From an uncultured Acidovorax sp. (GTDB lineage: Bacteria > Pseudomonadota > Gammaproteobacteria > Burkholderiales > Burkholderiaceae_C): DNA of 64,000 bases. Shown piece by piece: positions 46,786-55,901 of this stretch (position 1 is its first letter; the number at the start of each line of letters is the position of its first letter). The translations under genes and the position numbers were made by a program. The notes below the pieces were generated by a model that was not told the origin of the DNA, searched no databases, and worked only from the letters and a program-made list of their open reading frames with translations. The DNA lies in assembly GCA_913774625.1 (NCBI GenBank), contig CAJYHL010000023.1, positions 1 through 64,000 of the forward strand, in the 5' to 3' direction.

Positions 46786-49005
46786 ATGACACCGCCAGCG
46801 GCAGCGGCGGCAGCGGCTTCCCGCCCGGCCGGCGTGGCCGGCTTCTTCCACGAGGACGATTTCGACACCGTGCCGGACGAGGCGCCCGGCTGGCCGCTGC
46901 CCGGCGCGCTCGTCGTCAAGCTGGTGGCCGTGGCGGTGCTGGCCGTGCTGCTGGCGGGCGGCGGCGCGGCCTGGCTGGTCGCCCAGGCCGCCAGCCAGGC
47001 CGCGCTGCAGCGGCTGGTGCGCCAGCAGAACGACGAGGTGGAGACCGTGGCGCGCGTGCTGGCCAGCAAGATCGAGCAGAGCCAGCGCGTGCTGGGCACG
47101 GTGGCCGAGGGCATCGCGCCGGGCATGCTCGAATACCCCGCATCGCTGGAATGGGTGGTGCGCCAGGGCCTGCCGGCGGTGCGCCTCTTCGACGCCGTGC
47201 AGGTCGCGCGCAAGGACGGGCAGCTCAGCGTGAACCTGCAGTCGGGCCGGCTGCAGCAGCCTTCCGCGCTGGACCCGGCCGAGCGCGATTCCCTGGTGCG
47301 CACCATGGTGGAGGGCAAGCCCCTGGTGTCTGACCTCATCGGCAGCGCGGCGGGCGATGCCCGGGTGATGTTCACCATGCCCCTGCGCCAGGGCGAAGGC
47401 CAGGTCACGGGCGCGGTGGCCGGCGTGCTGCGGCTGCAGTCGCAGGGCCTGCTGCCGCAGTCCATGGCCATGCCGGTGCGCGAGGACTCGCGGCTCATCG
47501 TCTTCACGCGCGATGGCGTGATCCTGTCCCACCCGCAGCGCGAGCGCGTGCTGGGCCATGTGCGCGACGAGCCCGGCCTCGCCCAGGCCTATGCGCGCTG
47601 GCAGCGGATGGAGCAGCCCCTGACCGGCCGCGCCTTCACCGACATCGACGCCGGCCATGTGGTCAGCCTGGCCGGCATGCCGCTGCCGCAGTGGATGGTG
47701 GCGCGGGTGAGCGATGCCGGCATGCTGGCGGCGCCCGACGAAGGCGCACAGCGCACCGCCTGGTGGCTGGCGGGTGGCGGCGTGCTGGCCATCGCCCTGG
47801 CCTCGGGCCTGGCCATGCTCTGGCTGGCGCGGCCGCTGGCGCAGCTGAGCCATTGCGCCCAGCGCATGCTGCATGCGCATGTGGCGCACAAGGACGGGGA
47901 GCGGGGGGCGGCCGCGGCCCTGCGCTGGCCCCGATCGCCCGGCGAGGTGGACGCGCTGGCACGCGTGTGCAGCCACATGGAGGCCCAGCGCTGGCAGGAG
48001 CGCCGCGAGGCCGCCGTGACCGCCGCGCGGCTGGAGGCGGTGCTCGCCCATGCGCCGGTCGGCATCGTGCTGGCCCGGGGCGACGTGCTGGAGCTGGCCG
48101 GCGTGCAGGCCGCCCGCATGCTGGGCTACGCGCCGGCCGAATTGCACGGCCTGCCGGCGCAGGCCCTGCATGCCGGCCCCTCCGACTATGCCCAGTGGCT
48201 GCAGCGGGTGGGCGATGCCTTCGCCGCGCACGGCGGCTTCGACGGCGACGTGCGCTTCCTGCGCAAGGACGGCAGCCCGGTGTGGGCGCGGGTGCTGGCC
48301 CACCGGCCCGCCGGGCCGGCCGCGCTGGCCGAGGCCGCAGGCACCCTCTGGCTGCTGGAGGACATCACGGCCGAGCGCGGCTCGCGCCAGCTGCGCGGCT
48401 GGGTGGCCGGCCATGATCCGCTGACGCGCCTGCTCAACCGCGGGGCCTTCGTCGAACGGCTGGGGGAGCTGATGCTCGCGCAGCCGCCCGCCGCCGCTGG
48501 CGTCGCTGGCGCTGAAGCCGGCGCAGCCGCGGTGCCCGCCGCTTCGGATGGGACCGCCGCGGCGCAGGATGGCGCGGAACTGGGCACCCTGGTCGTGCTG
48601 TTCATGGACCTGGACCACTTCACCATGGTCAATCACCAGGCCGGCCACGATGCCGGCGACGACGTTCTGCGCCACGTGGCGCGGCTCATCGAGGAGCAGG
48701 TGCGCCACGTGGGCTGGGCCGCGCGCCTGGGCGGCGACGAATTCGCCGTGGTGCTGCCGGCGTGCTCCCGGGCGCGGGGGCACGAGATCGCCGAGCTGAT
48801 CCGCGCCGCCATCTCGGCCTGGGAGCCGTCCTACGGCGGACGCAGCTTCCTGGTCAGCGCCAGCGTGGGCCTGGTGGCGCTGGAGCCCGGCAGTGCCGGC
48901 GAGGACCAGGTCAACCAGCTGCTGCGCGCGGCCGACATGGCCTGCTACGAGGCCAAGCGGCGCGGGCGCAACCAGGTCTGGGGCCATCCCGCGCGGGACG
49001 GCTGA
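46786..49005 (+). CDS. Membrane-bound PAS-GGDEF diguanylate cyclase
   Basis: This 739-residue protein should make c-di-GMP in response to an external cue. It has a membrane helix at about 41-66, a periplasmic Cache-like sensor to about residue 324, and a second helix at about 325-348. A HAMP-like/linker segment is followed by a PAS domain (about 420-535). The GGDEF domain has the intact signature GGDEF at 649-653 and an Ala/Gly-rich insert at about 565-600. I see no RxxD inhibitory site before the signature. Start ATG 46786 has a GGAGG five bases upstream. It is convergent with xdhB, with only seven bases between stop codons. Confidence 0.9.
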   Translation: MTPPAAAAAAASRPAGVAGFFHEDDFDTVPDEAPGWPLPGALVVKLVAVAVLAVLLAGGGAAWLVAQAASQAALQRLVRQQNDEVETVARVLASKIEQSQRVLGTVAEGIAPGMLEYPASLEWVVRQGLPAVRLFDAVQVARKDGQLSVNLQSGRLQQPSALDPAERDSLVRTMVEGKPLVSDLIGSAAGDARVMFTMPLRQGEGQVTGAVAGVLRLQSQGLLPQSMAMPVREDSRLIVFTRDGVILSHPQRERVLGHVRDEPGLAQAYARWQRMEQPLTGRAFTDIDAGHVVSLAGMPLPQWMVARVSDAGMLAAPDEGAQRTAWWLAGGGVLAIALASGLAMLWLARPLAQLSHCAQRMLHAHVAHKDGERGAAAALRWPRSPGEVDALARVCSHMEAQRWQERREAAVTAARLEAVLAHAPVGIVLARGDVLELAGVQAARMLGYAPAELHGLPAQALHAGPSDYAQWLQRVGDAFAAHGGFDGDVRFLRKDGSPVWARVLAHRPAGPAALAEAAGTLWLLEDITAERGSRQLRGWVAGHDPLTRLLNRGAFVERLGELMLAQPPAAAGVAGAEAGAAAVPAASDGTAAAQDGAELGTLVVLFMDLDHFTMVNHQAGHDAGDDVLRHVARLIEEQVRHVGWAARLGGDEFAVVLPACSRARGHEIAELIRAAISAWEPSYGGRSFLVSASVGLVALEPGSAGEDQVNQLLRAADMACYEAKRRGRNQVWGHPARDG

Positions 49006-49012
49006 GCTTGGG

Positions 49013-51439
49013 CTATCCGAGGCGTCCCAGCGCGCGCAGCACGCTCTCGGCCGTGGCCGGCGCCTTCAGCTGCACCGGCGCGGCCCGCCCGCCGGCCGGC
49101 CGGGCGGCCGCCACGGCGTCGCGCAGGGCCTCGTAGACGCTGATGGCCAGCATGAAGGGCGGCTCGCCCACGGCCTTGCTGCCGCCGACGTTGTCCTCGC
49201 GGTTGGCCTCGTGCCAGAGCTGGACCTTGAAGTGCTCCGGCACGTCGCCCGTGGCCGGGATCTTGTAGGTGCTGGGGGCGTGGGTGGCGAGCTTGCCGTG
49301 CTCGTTCCAGACCAGTTCCTCGGTGGTGAGCCAGCCCATGCCCTGCACGAAGCCGCCCTCGATCTGGCCGATGTCGATGGCCGGGTTGATGCTGCGGCCC
49401 ACGTCGTGGAGGATGTCCACCGCCAGCACGCGCGATTCGCCGGTCAGCGTGTCGATGGCGACTTCGGTGCAGGCCGCGCCGTAGGCGAAGTAGTAGAACG
49501 GCCGGCCGGTCAGCGTGGCCTTGTCGTAGTGGATCTTGGGCGTGCGGTAGAAGCCGTCGCTCCAGAGCTGGATGCGGTTGGCGTAGGCGGCCTGCACCAC
49601 GTCGGCCCAGGCGCGCTCCCGCGTGGGCGAGATGACGCGCCCGCCCTCGAAGCGGATCGAGCCCGCACCGCAGCCGTCCAGCCCGCAGACGAAGGCCGCC
49701 AAGTTGTCGCGCACATGGCGAGCGGCGAACTGCGCGGCGCGGCCGTTCAGGTCGGTGCCGCTGGAGGCTGCCGTGGCGCTGGCGTTGGGCACCTTGGCCG
49801 TGTCGCTGGCGGTGACCAGCACCCGCTCCATCGGCACGCCCAGCTCGTCGGCCACGATCTGCGCCACCTTGGTGTGCAGGCCCTGGCCCATTTCGGTGCC
49901 GCCGTGGTTCACCTGCACGCTGCCGTCGGTGTAGACGTGGACCAGCGCGCCGGCCTGGTTGAACAGCGTGGCCGTGAAGCTGATGCCGAACTTGACCGGC
50001 GTGATGGCCAGGCCTCTTTTCAGCACCGGGCTTTGCGCGTTCCAGGCCGAAATGGCCGCCTGCCTTTGCCGGTACTGGGCCGTCTGCTCCAGTTTCGGCA
50101 GCAGCTCGTGGAGGATGTTGTCCTCCACCGGCATCTGGTAGTGGGTGATGTTGCGCTCGGCGGTGCCGTAGAGGTTGGCCAGGCGCACGTCCAGCGCGTC
50201 GCGGCCCAGTGCGCGGGCGATGTCGCCCAGGATGGCCTCGATGGCGATCACGCCCTGCGGCCCGCCGAAGCCCCGGAAGGCGGTGTGGCTCTGCGTGTTC
50301 GTCTTGCAGCGGTACGAGGCGATCTCCACGTCTTCGAGGAAATAGGCGTTGTCGCTGTGGAACACGGCGCGGTCGGCCACCGGGCCGGAGAGGTCGGCCG
50401 AGAAGCCGCAGTTGGCGGCCATCTGCAGCTTCAGGCCCTGGATGCGGCCGTCGTCGCCGAAGCCCACCTCGTATTCGTAGGCGAAGGGATGGCGCTTGCC
50501 GGTGACCATGAAGTCGTCGTCGCGGTCCATCCGCAGCTTGACCGGGCGGCCCAGCTTGTGGGCGGCCACGGCGGCCCATACGGCCAGGTGGCCGGCCTGC
50601 GTCTCCTTGCCGCCGAAGCCGCCGCCCATGCGCCGGCATTCGACGCGCACGGCGTGGTTGTCCAGGCCCAGGGCATGGGCCACCCAGTGCTGCACTTCGC
50701 CCGGGTGCTGGGTGCTGGAGTAGATGCACCACTGGCGCTGCTCCAGCGGCAGGGCGTAGGCGATCTGGCCTTCCAGGTAGAAGTGTTCCTGCCCGCCGAC
50801 TTCGAAGGCGCCCTGCAGGCGGTGCGGGGCGCGCTCCAGCGCGGCCTGCGCGTCGCCGCGCCGCACGAAGACGGGCGGCAGCACGTAGCTCTGCGCGGCC
50901 ATGGCTTGCTGCACCGTCAGCACGGCCGGCAGGGGCGTGATGTCCAGCGTCACCAGCCGCGCCGCGCGGCGCGCCAGCATCACCGATTCGGCCACCACCA
51001 GGCCGACCACCTGGCCCACGTGCTGCACCGTGTCCAGCGCGAAGACCGGCTCGTCGTGCGCGAAGGCGGCCAGCAGCTTGTCGCCCGGCACGTCGGCGGC
51101 CAGCACCACGCCGCGCACGCCGGGCAGGGACAGGGCCGCGTCGGTGCGCACCGCGTTCAGCCGGCCGTGGGCCACGGGCGAGAGGATGGGCGCAGCGTAG
51201 AGCGTGCCCTTGATCTCGGGCAGGTCGTCGATGTAGTGGGCCAGGCCCGCGACCTGGGCGCGGGCGCTCTCGTGCGGGTGCGAGCGGCCCATGGCGCTGG
51301 CCTGCGCAGGGGCGCTGCCGCCGCCGGCGGTTGCGGGGGATGCCCCCGCCAGAGGGCCGGCCGCGCCCTGCGCATCGGCGCGCAGGGCTTGCGGGGCGTC
51401 GCCGGCATCGCGGCTGATCAGGGTGGCCTGGGTGTTCAT
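49013..51439 (-). CDS. xdhB: Xanthine dehydrogenase molybdenum-binding subunit
   Basis: XdhB holds the molybdopterin and oxidises hypoxanthine to xanthine and urate. The 808-residue protein begins with a low-complexity Ala/Gly stretch, then the a/b hammerhead domain (SARAQVAGLAHYIDDLPE). The Mo-binding domain follows, including the conserved GQEHFYLEGQ, ECRRMGGGFGGKE, AFRGFGGPQG and GEPPFMLA. It starts inside the xdhA stop codon (ATGA). Longer readings in this frame overlap xdhA and are shadows. xdhC, the usual Mo-cofactor chaperone gene, is not next to it in this window. Confidence 0.93.
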   Translation of the reverse strand: MNTQATLISRDAGDAPQALRADAQGAAGPLAGASPATAGGGSAPAQASAMGRSHPHESARAQVAGLAHYIDDLPEIKGTLYAAPILSPVAHGRLNAVRTDAALSLPGVRGVVLAADVPGDKLLAAFAHDEPVFALDTVQHVGQVVGLVVAESVMLARRAARLVTLDITPLPAVLTVQQAMAAQSYVLPPVFVRRGDAQAALERAPHRLQGAFEVGGQEHFYLEGQIAYALPLEQRQWCIYSSTQHPGEVQHWVAHALGLDNHAVRVECRRMGGGFGGKETQAGHLAVWAAVAAHKLGRPVKLRMDRDDDFMVTGKRHPFAYEYEVGFGDDGRIQGLKLQMAANCGFSADLSGPVADRAVFHSDNAYFLEDVEIASYRCKTNTQSHTAFRGFGGPQGVIAIEAILGDIARALGRDALDVRLANLYGTAERNITHYQMPVEDNILHELLPKLEQTAQYRQRQAAISAWNAQSPVLKRGLAITPVKFGISFTATLFNQAGALVHVYTDGSVQVNHGGTEMGQGLHTKVAQIVADELGVPMERVLVTASDTAKVPNASATAASSGTDLNGRAAQFAARHVRDNLAAFVCGLDGCGAGSIRFEGGRVISPTRERAWADVVQAAYANRIQLWSDGFYRTPKIHYDKATLTGRPFYYFAYGAACTEVAIDTLTGESRVLAVDILHDVGRSINPAIDIGQIEGGFVQGMGWLTTEELVWNEHGKLATHAPSTYKIPATGDVPEHFKVQLWHEANREDNVGGSKAVGEPPFMLAISVYEALRDAVAAARPAGGRAAPVQLKAPATAESVLRALGRLG

Positions 51440-52995
51440 GCCGCCACCTCCGCCTGCGTGCCCAGCGGGCCGCGCAGCTGTTCCAGCGATACCGGCTGGC
51501 CGCCACCTTCCGCCTGCGCCTCGGGGCTTTCCAGCCAGCAGCGCTCCATGAGGGAGCCCAGCACGGCGCGGCGGTACTGGCCGCTGGCGCGCATGTCGGA
51601 AATCGGCGTGAATTCGGCCTGCAGCACGCCGGCGGCCTGCCGCATGGCGGCGGCCGACCAGGGCTGGCCGGCGAGGGCGGCCTCGGCCCGCCGTGCGCGC
51701 GCCGGGGTGGCGGCCACGCCGCCCGCGCCGATGCGTGCCGACTGGATGCGGCCATCCTCGATCTGCAGGTGGATGGCCAGGCACACGGCGGAGATGTCGT
51801 CGTCGAAGCGCTTGGAGACCTTGTAGGCCGCCAGCCGGCCGCCGGGCGCGGGCAGCGGCACGTCGATGCGGATCAGCAGCTCGTCGGCCGCCATCACGTT
51901 CTGGCGGTAGCCGGTGTAGAGCTCTTCCAGCGGCAGGGCGCGTTCGCCGCGCACGCTGGCCAGCACCACCTGGGCGCCCAGCGCGATCAGGAGCGGCATC
52001 GAATCGCCGATGGGCGAGCCGTTGGCCACGTTGCCGCCCAGGGTGCCGGAATTGCGCACCGGCAGCCCGGCGAAGCGCGCGGCGAAGCGGTGCAGCTGCG
52101 GCCAGTGCCCGCACAGCGCGGCGTAGGCGTCGGTCAGCGACGCTGCGGCGCCGATGCGCAGCAGCCCGCCGGCCTCGTCGATGCGGCGCAGGGGCGCGGC
52201 GCGGGTCACGTCCAGCATCTGGGCGAAATGGCGGTGCTGCTTGGTGATCCACAGGCCCACGTCGGTGGCGCCGGCCACCACCTGGGCGCCGGGGTGGGCG
52301 GCACGGGCGTCCAGCAGCTCTTCCAGCGTGGCCGGGGCGAGATAGGCGGCATCGGCCTGCGGCGCCTTGGCTTCCAGGGCGATGTGCTCCAGCTCCTGCA
52401 GCAGAACGGTCTCGTCCACCTGCATGGGCGGCAGCGCCTGCATGCGCTCGGCCGCATCCAGGATGGGGCGGTAGCCGGTGCAACGGCAGAGGTTGCCCGA
52501 CAGCGCTTCGGCCGCCAGCGCGCGGTCGATGCCGCTGCCATGGCAGACGTGGTTCTGGTACATGCCGAAGAGGCTCATCACGAAGCCGGGCGTGCAGAAG
52601 CCGCATTGCGAGCCGTGGCACTGCACCATGGCTTCCTGCGCGGGGTGCAGCATGGCGTGCTCGCCGCCGGCCTGGTGGCGGCCGGCCGCCGTGGCGGCGG
52701 GCTGGATCAGCGGGTCGTGGGCCAGGTCCTCGACCGTCCAGAGCGCCATGCCGTCGATGGAATGCGCCAGCCGGATGCAGCTGTTGACCGCCTGGTAGTG
52801 CATCTGGCCGCCGCGCGCCTCGCCCAGCACCACGGTGCAGGCGCCGCAGTCGCCCTCGCCGCAGCCTTCCTTGGTGCCGGTGTCGCCCAGGTCTTCGCGC
52901 AGCACCTCCAGCAGGGTGCGGTCGGGCGGCACGCCGTGCAGCACCTGGGGCTGGCCACGGCGGATGAAGCGAAGGGGGCGGATGGGTGTATTCAT
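51436..52995 (-). CDS. xdhA: Xanthine dehydrogenase FeS/FAD-binding subunit
   Basis: XdhA passes electrons from the Mo site through two [2Fe-2S] clusters and FAD to NAD+. The 519-residue protein has the plant-type ferredoxin motif with C45, C50 and C53 (KEGCGEGDCGACT). The second cluster motif is QCGFCTPGF and CRCTGYRPI. An FAD domain follows with VAGATDVG and NSGTLGGNVANGSPIGD, then a CO-dehydrogenase-type C-terminal domain. The two-subunit layout is the usual bacterial XdhAB. I start at ATG 52995 (MNTPIRPLRF). It is divergent from a LysR gene that probably controls it. Confidence 0.93.
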   Translation of the reverse strand: MNTPIRPLRFIRRGQPQVLHGVPPDRTLLEVLREDLGDTGTKEGCGEGDCGACTVVLGEARGGQMHYQAVNSCIRLAHSIDGMALWTVEDLAHDPLIQPAATAAGRHQAGGEHAMLHPAQEAMVQCHGSQCGFCTPGFVMSLFGMYQNHVCHGSGIDRALAAEALSGNLCRCTGYRPILDAAERMQALPPMQVDETVLLQELEHIALEAKAPQADAAYLAPATLEELLDARAAHPGAQVVAGATDVGLWITKQHRHFAQMLDVTRAAPLRRIDEAGGLLRIGAAASLTDAYAALCGHWPQLHRFAARFAGLPVRNSGTLGGNVANGSPIGDSMPLLIALGAQVVLASVRGERALPLEELYTGYRQNVMAADELLIRIDVPLPAPGGRLAAYKVSKRFDDDISAVCLAIHLQIEDGRIQSARIGAGGVAATPARARRAEAALAGQPWSAAAMRQAAGVLQAEFTPISDMRASGQYRRAVLGSLMERCWLESPEAQAEGGGQPVSLEQLRGPLGTQAEVAA

Positions 52996-53267
52996 GCGTG
53001 GAGGGGATGCCGGTGGGGCCGCAGGGCGGCGCGCGCTGGATTCTTCGTGTGGATGTTCTGACATCAAAAGCATAGGGCGTGCCGGCCGGCTGCGCCACCG
53101 TGGAAAGTGCGATCGAGGACCGCGCGGCTGCGGTGTACAGTTGCCGCCACCCCCGAAAAGCCGTTGCGGCAGCCGCCCTGACCGCCCGCGCGCAGGTTCC
53201 GCCATGCTGCGGCAGCCGGCGCGCAGCGGCATACGCGCCGCCGTATGACAGGAATGCTCCCCCCGGT
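52996..53267. promoter_or_regulatory. Divergent xdhA-lysR control region
   Basis: This 272-base gap should hold both promoters. A dyad CATAC-8nt-GTATG (53230-53247) lies 20 bases before the lysR start, well placed for LysR-type autoregulation and control of xdhAB. A short ATCAAAAGCATAG element near 53063, close to xdhA, resembles the dispersed repeat family. No clear -35/-10 pair was found. Confidence 0.5.
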
Positions 53268-54200
53268 ATGCGAGACCAAGCCCTCTTCGACAAGATCGAC
53301 CTCCATCTCATCAGGGTGTTGCATACCGTGCTTACCGAACGCAGCGTTTCCAAGGCCGCCGTCAGGCTGGGCATGCACCAGCCTGCGGTGTCGGCCGCGC
53401 TGCGGCGGCTGCGCGGGCTGGCGGGCGATCCGCTGCTGGTGCGCTCGGGCGCCGGCATGCAGCCCACCGATGCGGCGCTGCGCATGGTGGCGCCGGCCGG
53501 GGCCATCCTGCGATCGGCCGAGGCGCTCTTCTCCGACGCCCGGGGCTTCGATCCCCGTACCGGCAGCCACACCTTCCGCATCGCGGCCAGCGACTACCTG
53601 GACCCGCTCTTCTTGCCCCGCCTCATGGCCCGCATCAAGGCCGAGGCGCCGCTGTGCCCGGTCGAGGTGCTGCCGCTGTCGGCCGACCTGCACTACCACG
53701 CGCACCTGGAGCAGGGCGAGGTGGACGTGGTCATCGGCAATTGGCCGCAGCCGCCCGACGACCTCCACATGGCGCGGCTCTTCGGCGACGAGGTGGTCTG
53801 CCTGGTGGCCGCCGGCCACCCGGCCGTGCGGCGCGGCTGGACGGCCGAAGAATGGCTGGCCGCCGAGCACATCGCGCCCACGCCCACCTACCCGGGCGCG
53901 CGCGGCGTGATCGACGCGCACCTGGACGCGCAGGGCCTGGCCCGCCGCATCACCGCGCGCTGCGCGCACTTCAGCCTGATCCCCGACATGGTGGCATCCA
54001 GCTTGCTTGTGCTGACCACCGGCCGGCAGTTCTGCGAGCGTTTCACCGAGCGCCTGCCGCTGGCCGTGCTGCCATGTCCGATACCTTTCCCCCGCCTCAT
54101 GTACTACCAGCTCTGGCATGCCCGCACGCACCAGTCGGCCGCTGCCCTGTGGCTGCGCGAGCAGGTCAAGACGGTGGCTGCATCGCTACGAAAAGCATAG
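53268..54200 (+). CDS. LysR-family transcriptional regulator
   Basis: This 310-residue protein has the N-terminal LysR helix-turn-helix (DLHLIRVLHTVLTERSVSKAAVRLGMHQPAVSAALRRLR) and a C-terminal substrate-binding domain (HTFRIAASDYLDPLFLP onward). It lies between xdhAB (divergent) and the purine/nucleoside transporter (co-directional), so purine-catabolic genes are the likely targets. I start at ATG 53268 (MRDQALFDKI); the open frame runs 63 codons further upstream into the control region without family similarity. The last codons and TAG stop are supplied by a copy of the dispersed palindrome (54185-54210). Confidence 0.9.
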   Translation: MRDQALFDKIDLHLIRVLHTVLTERSVSKAAVRLGMHQPAVSAALRRLRGLAGDPLLVRSGAGMQPTDAALRMVAPAGAILRSAEALFSDARGFDPRTGSHTFRIAASDYLDPLFLPRLMARIKAEAPLCPVEVLPLSADLHYHAHLEQGEVDVVIGNWPQPPDDLHMARLFGDEVVCLVAAGHPAVRRGWTAEEWLAAEHIAPTPTYPGARGVIDAHLDAQGLARRITARCAHFSLIPDMVASSLLVLTTGRQFCERFTERLPLAVLPCPIPFPRLMYYQLWHARTHQSAAALWLREQVKTVAASLRKA

Positions 54201-54210
54201 CTGGCTGCGC
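54185..54210. repeat. Dispersed palindromic repeat at the lysR 3' end
   Basis: GCTAC-gaaaagc-ATAGC is followed by TGGCTGCGC. It is nearly identical to the copy at 4127-4152 and matches the inverted copy at 14661-14698. It encodes the last residues and the stop codon of the LysR gene. Confidence 0.7.
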
Positions 54211-54281
54211 CCGTTCCGCCAGCGCGGAATGCGGGTTCTGCCGCCTGGAACCACGCGGAACTTAAGAGACAATCGCCCCCC

Positions 54282-55901
54282 ATGAATCCCTCTGCTCCCA
54301 CCCCTCGCGCCATGCCCGGCGCCGACGGTGCCGCGCCTGCAGCGCCGCCGCGCCTGCAGCTGTCGGGCATCACCAAGCGCTACCCGGCCGTGGTGGCCAA
54401 CGACGGCGTGTCGCTCACCGTGCAGCCGGGCGAGGTGCATGCGGTGCTGGGCGAGAACGGCGCCGGCAAGTCCACGCTGATGAAGATCATCTACGGCGCC
54501 GTCAAGCCCGACGAGGGCGCCATCCACTTCAACGGCCAGCCGGTCCACATCCGCAACCCGCAGGAGGCGCGGGCGCTCGGCATCGCCATGGTGTTCCAGC
54601 ACTTCAGCCTGTTCGACACGCTGACCGTGGCCGAGAACGTGTGGCTGGGGCTGGACAAGCGCCTCGCGCTGGCCGAGGTCACCGCGCGCATCACCGCCAC
54701 GGCCGCCGAATACGGGCTGGACATCGACCCCCAGCGCCCGGTGCACACGCTGAGCGTGGGCGAGATGCAGCGCGTGGAGATCATCCGCGCGCTGCTCACC
54801 CAGCCGCAGCTGCTGATCCTCGACGAGCCCACCTCGGTGCTCACGCCCCAGGCGGTCGAAAAGCTCTTCGTCGTGCTGCGCAAGCTCTCCAGCGAGGGTT
54901 GCAGCATCCTCTACATCAGCCACAAGCTGCACGAGATCCGCGCGCTCTGCACCGCCTGCACGGTGCTGCGCGGCGGCAAGGTGACGGGCGTGTGCAACCC
55001 GGCCGAGGAATCCAACGCATCCCTTTCGCGCCTGATGATCGGCGCCGAGCCGCCGGCCCTGTCGCACCGGCCCGCGCGCCTGGGCGCCACGGTGCTGCGC
55101 GTGCAGGCCCTGAGCCTGCCGCGCACCGACCCCTTCGGCGTGGATCTCGTCGATCTGGACTTCGAGGTGCGCGCGGGCGAGGTGGTGGGCATCGCGGGCG
55201 TCTCGGGCAACGGCCAGAAGGAACTGCTCTACGCGCTCTCGGGCGAAGACCAGCGCGCCCATCCGGCCATGGTGCAGGTCGGCGGCCAGCCCGCCGGCCG
55301 CCTGAACCCGCGCCAGCGCCGGGGCCTGGGCCTGCATTTCGTGCCAGAGGAGCGGCTGGGCCGCGGCGCCGTGCCCACCATGGGCCTGGCGCACAACCTG
55401 CTGCTCACGCGCGGCAACTGCGTGGGCGCTGGCGGCTGGATCCGCACCGGCGCGCTGGCCGACCATGCCCGCGCCATCATCGAGCGCTTCCGCGTCAAGG
55501 CCGGTGGCCCGCATGCGCCGGCGCGGTCGCTGTCGGGCGGCAACCTGCAGAAATTCATCGTGGGCCGCGAGATCGACGCCAACCCGAAGCTGCTGATCGT
55601 CTCCCAGCCCACCTGGGGCGTGGACGTGGGCGCGGCCGCCCAGATCCGCGGCGAGATCCTGGCGCTGCGCGACGCGGGCTGCGCCGTGCTGGTGCTCAGC
55701 GAAGAGCTTGACGAGCTGTTCGAGATCAGCGATCGGCTGCACGTGGTGGCCAAGGGGCATCTGTCGCCCTCCATCGACCGGCAGGAAGCCACGGTGGAGC
55801 GCATCGGCGAATGGATGAGCGGCCTCTGGCATGCCGACGTGCAGGCGCACCTGGGCGAAGTCCAGCGCCAGGCCCAGGCAGGGGAGGTGGCTCATGCTTA
55901 A
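54282..55901 (+). CDS. Nucleoside/purine ABC transporter ATPase (duplicated domain)
   Basis: This 539-residue protein has two ABC domains, as in sugar- and nucleoside-type importers partnered with BmpA-family binding proteins. The first has Walker A GENGAGKS near residue 65, signature LSVGEMQRVEI and Walker B LLILDEPTSVLTP. The second is degenerate in Walker A (GVSGNGQKE) with signature LSGGNLQKFIVGRE. The first domain probably drives transport. It overlaps the next permease by eight bases. Imports purine nucleosides or bases by context. Confidence 0.9.
   Translation: MNPSAPTPRAMPGADGAAPAAPPRLQLSGITKRYPAVVANDGVSLTVQPGEVHAVLGENGAGKSTLMKIIYGAVKPDEGAIHFNGQPVHIRNPQEARALGIAMVFQHFSLFDTLTVAENVWLGLDKRLALAEVTARITATAAEYGLDIDPQRPVHTLSVGEMQRVEIIRALLTQPQLLILDEPTSVLTPQAVEKLFVVLRKLSSEGCSILYISHKLHEIRALCTACTVLRGGKVTGVCNPAEESNASLSRLMIGAEPPALSHRPARLGATVLRVQALSLPRTDPFGVDLVDLDFEVRAGEVVGIAGVSGNGQKELLYALSGEDQRAHPAMVQVGGQPAGRLNPRQRRGLGLHFVPEERLGRGAVPTMGLAHNLLLTRGNCVGAGGWIRTGALADHARAIIERFRVKAGGPHAPARSLSGGNLQKFIVGREIDANPKLLIVSQPTWGVDVGAAAQIRGEILALRDAGCAVLVLSEELDELFEISDRLHVVAKGHLSPSIDRQEATVERIGEWMSGLWHADVQAHLGEVQRQAQAGEVAHA

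Noticed and set aside
49013-53581. A single 1522-codon frame that would fuse xdhB with upstream sequence
   Set aside because: Only the part from 51439 onward matches XdhB; the upstream part overlaps xdhA in another frame and lacks family similarity.
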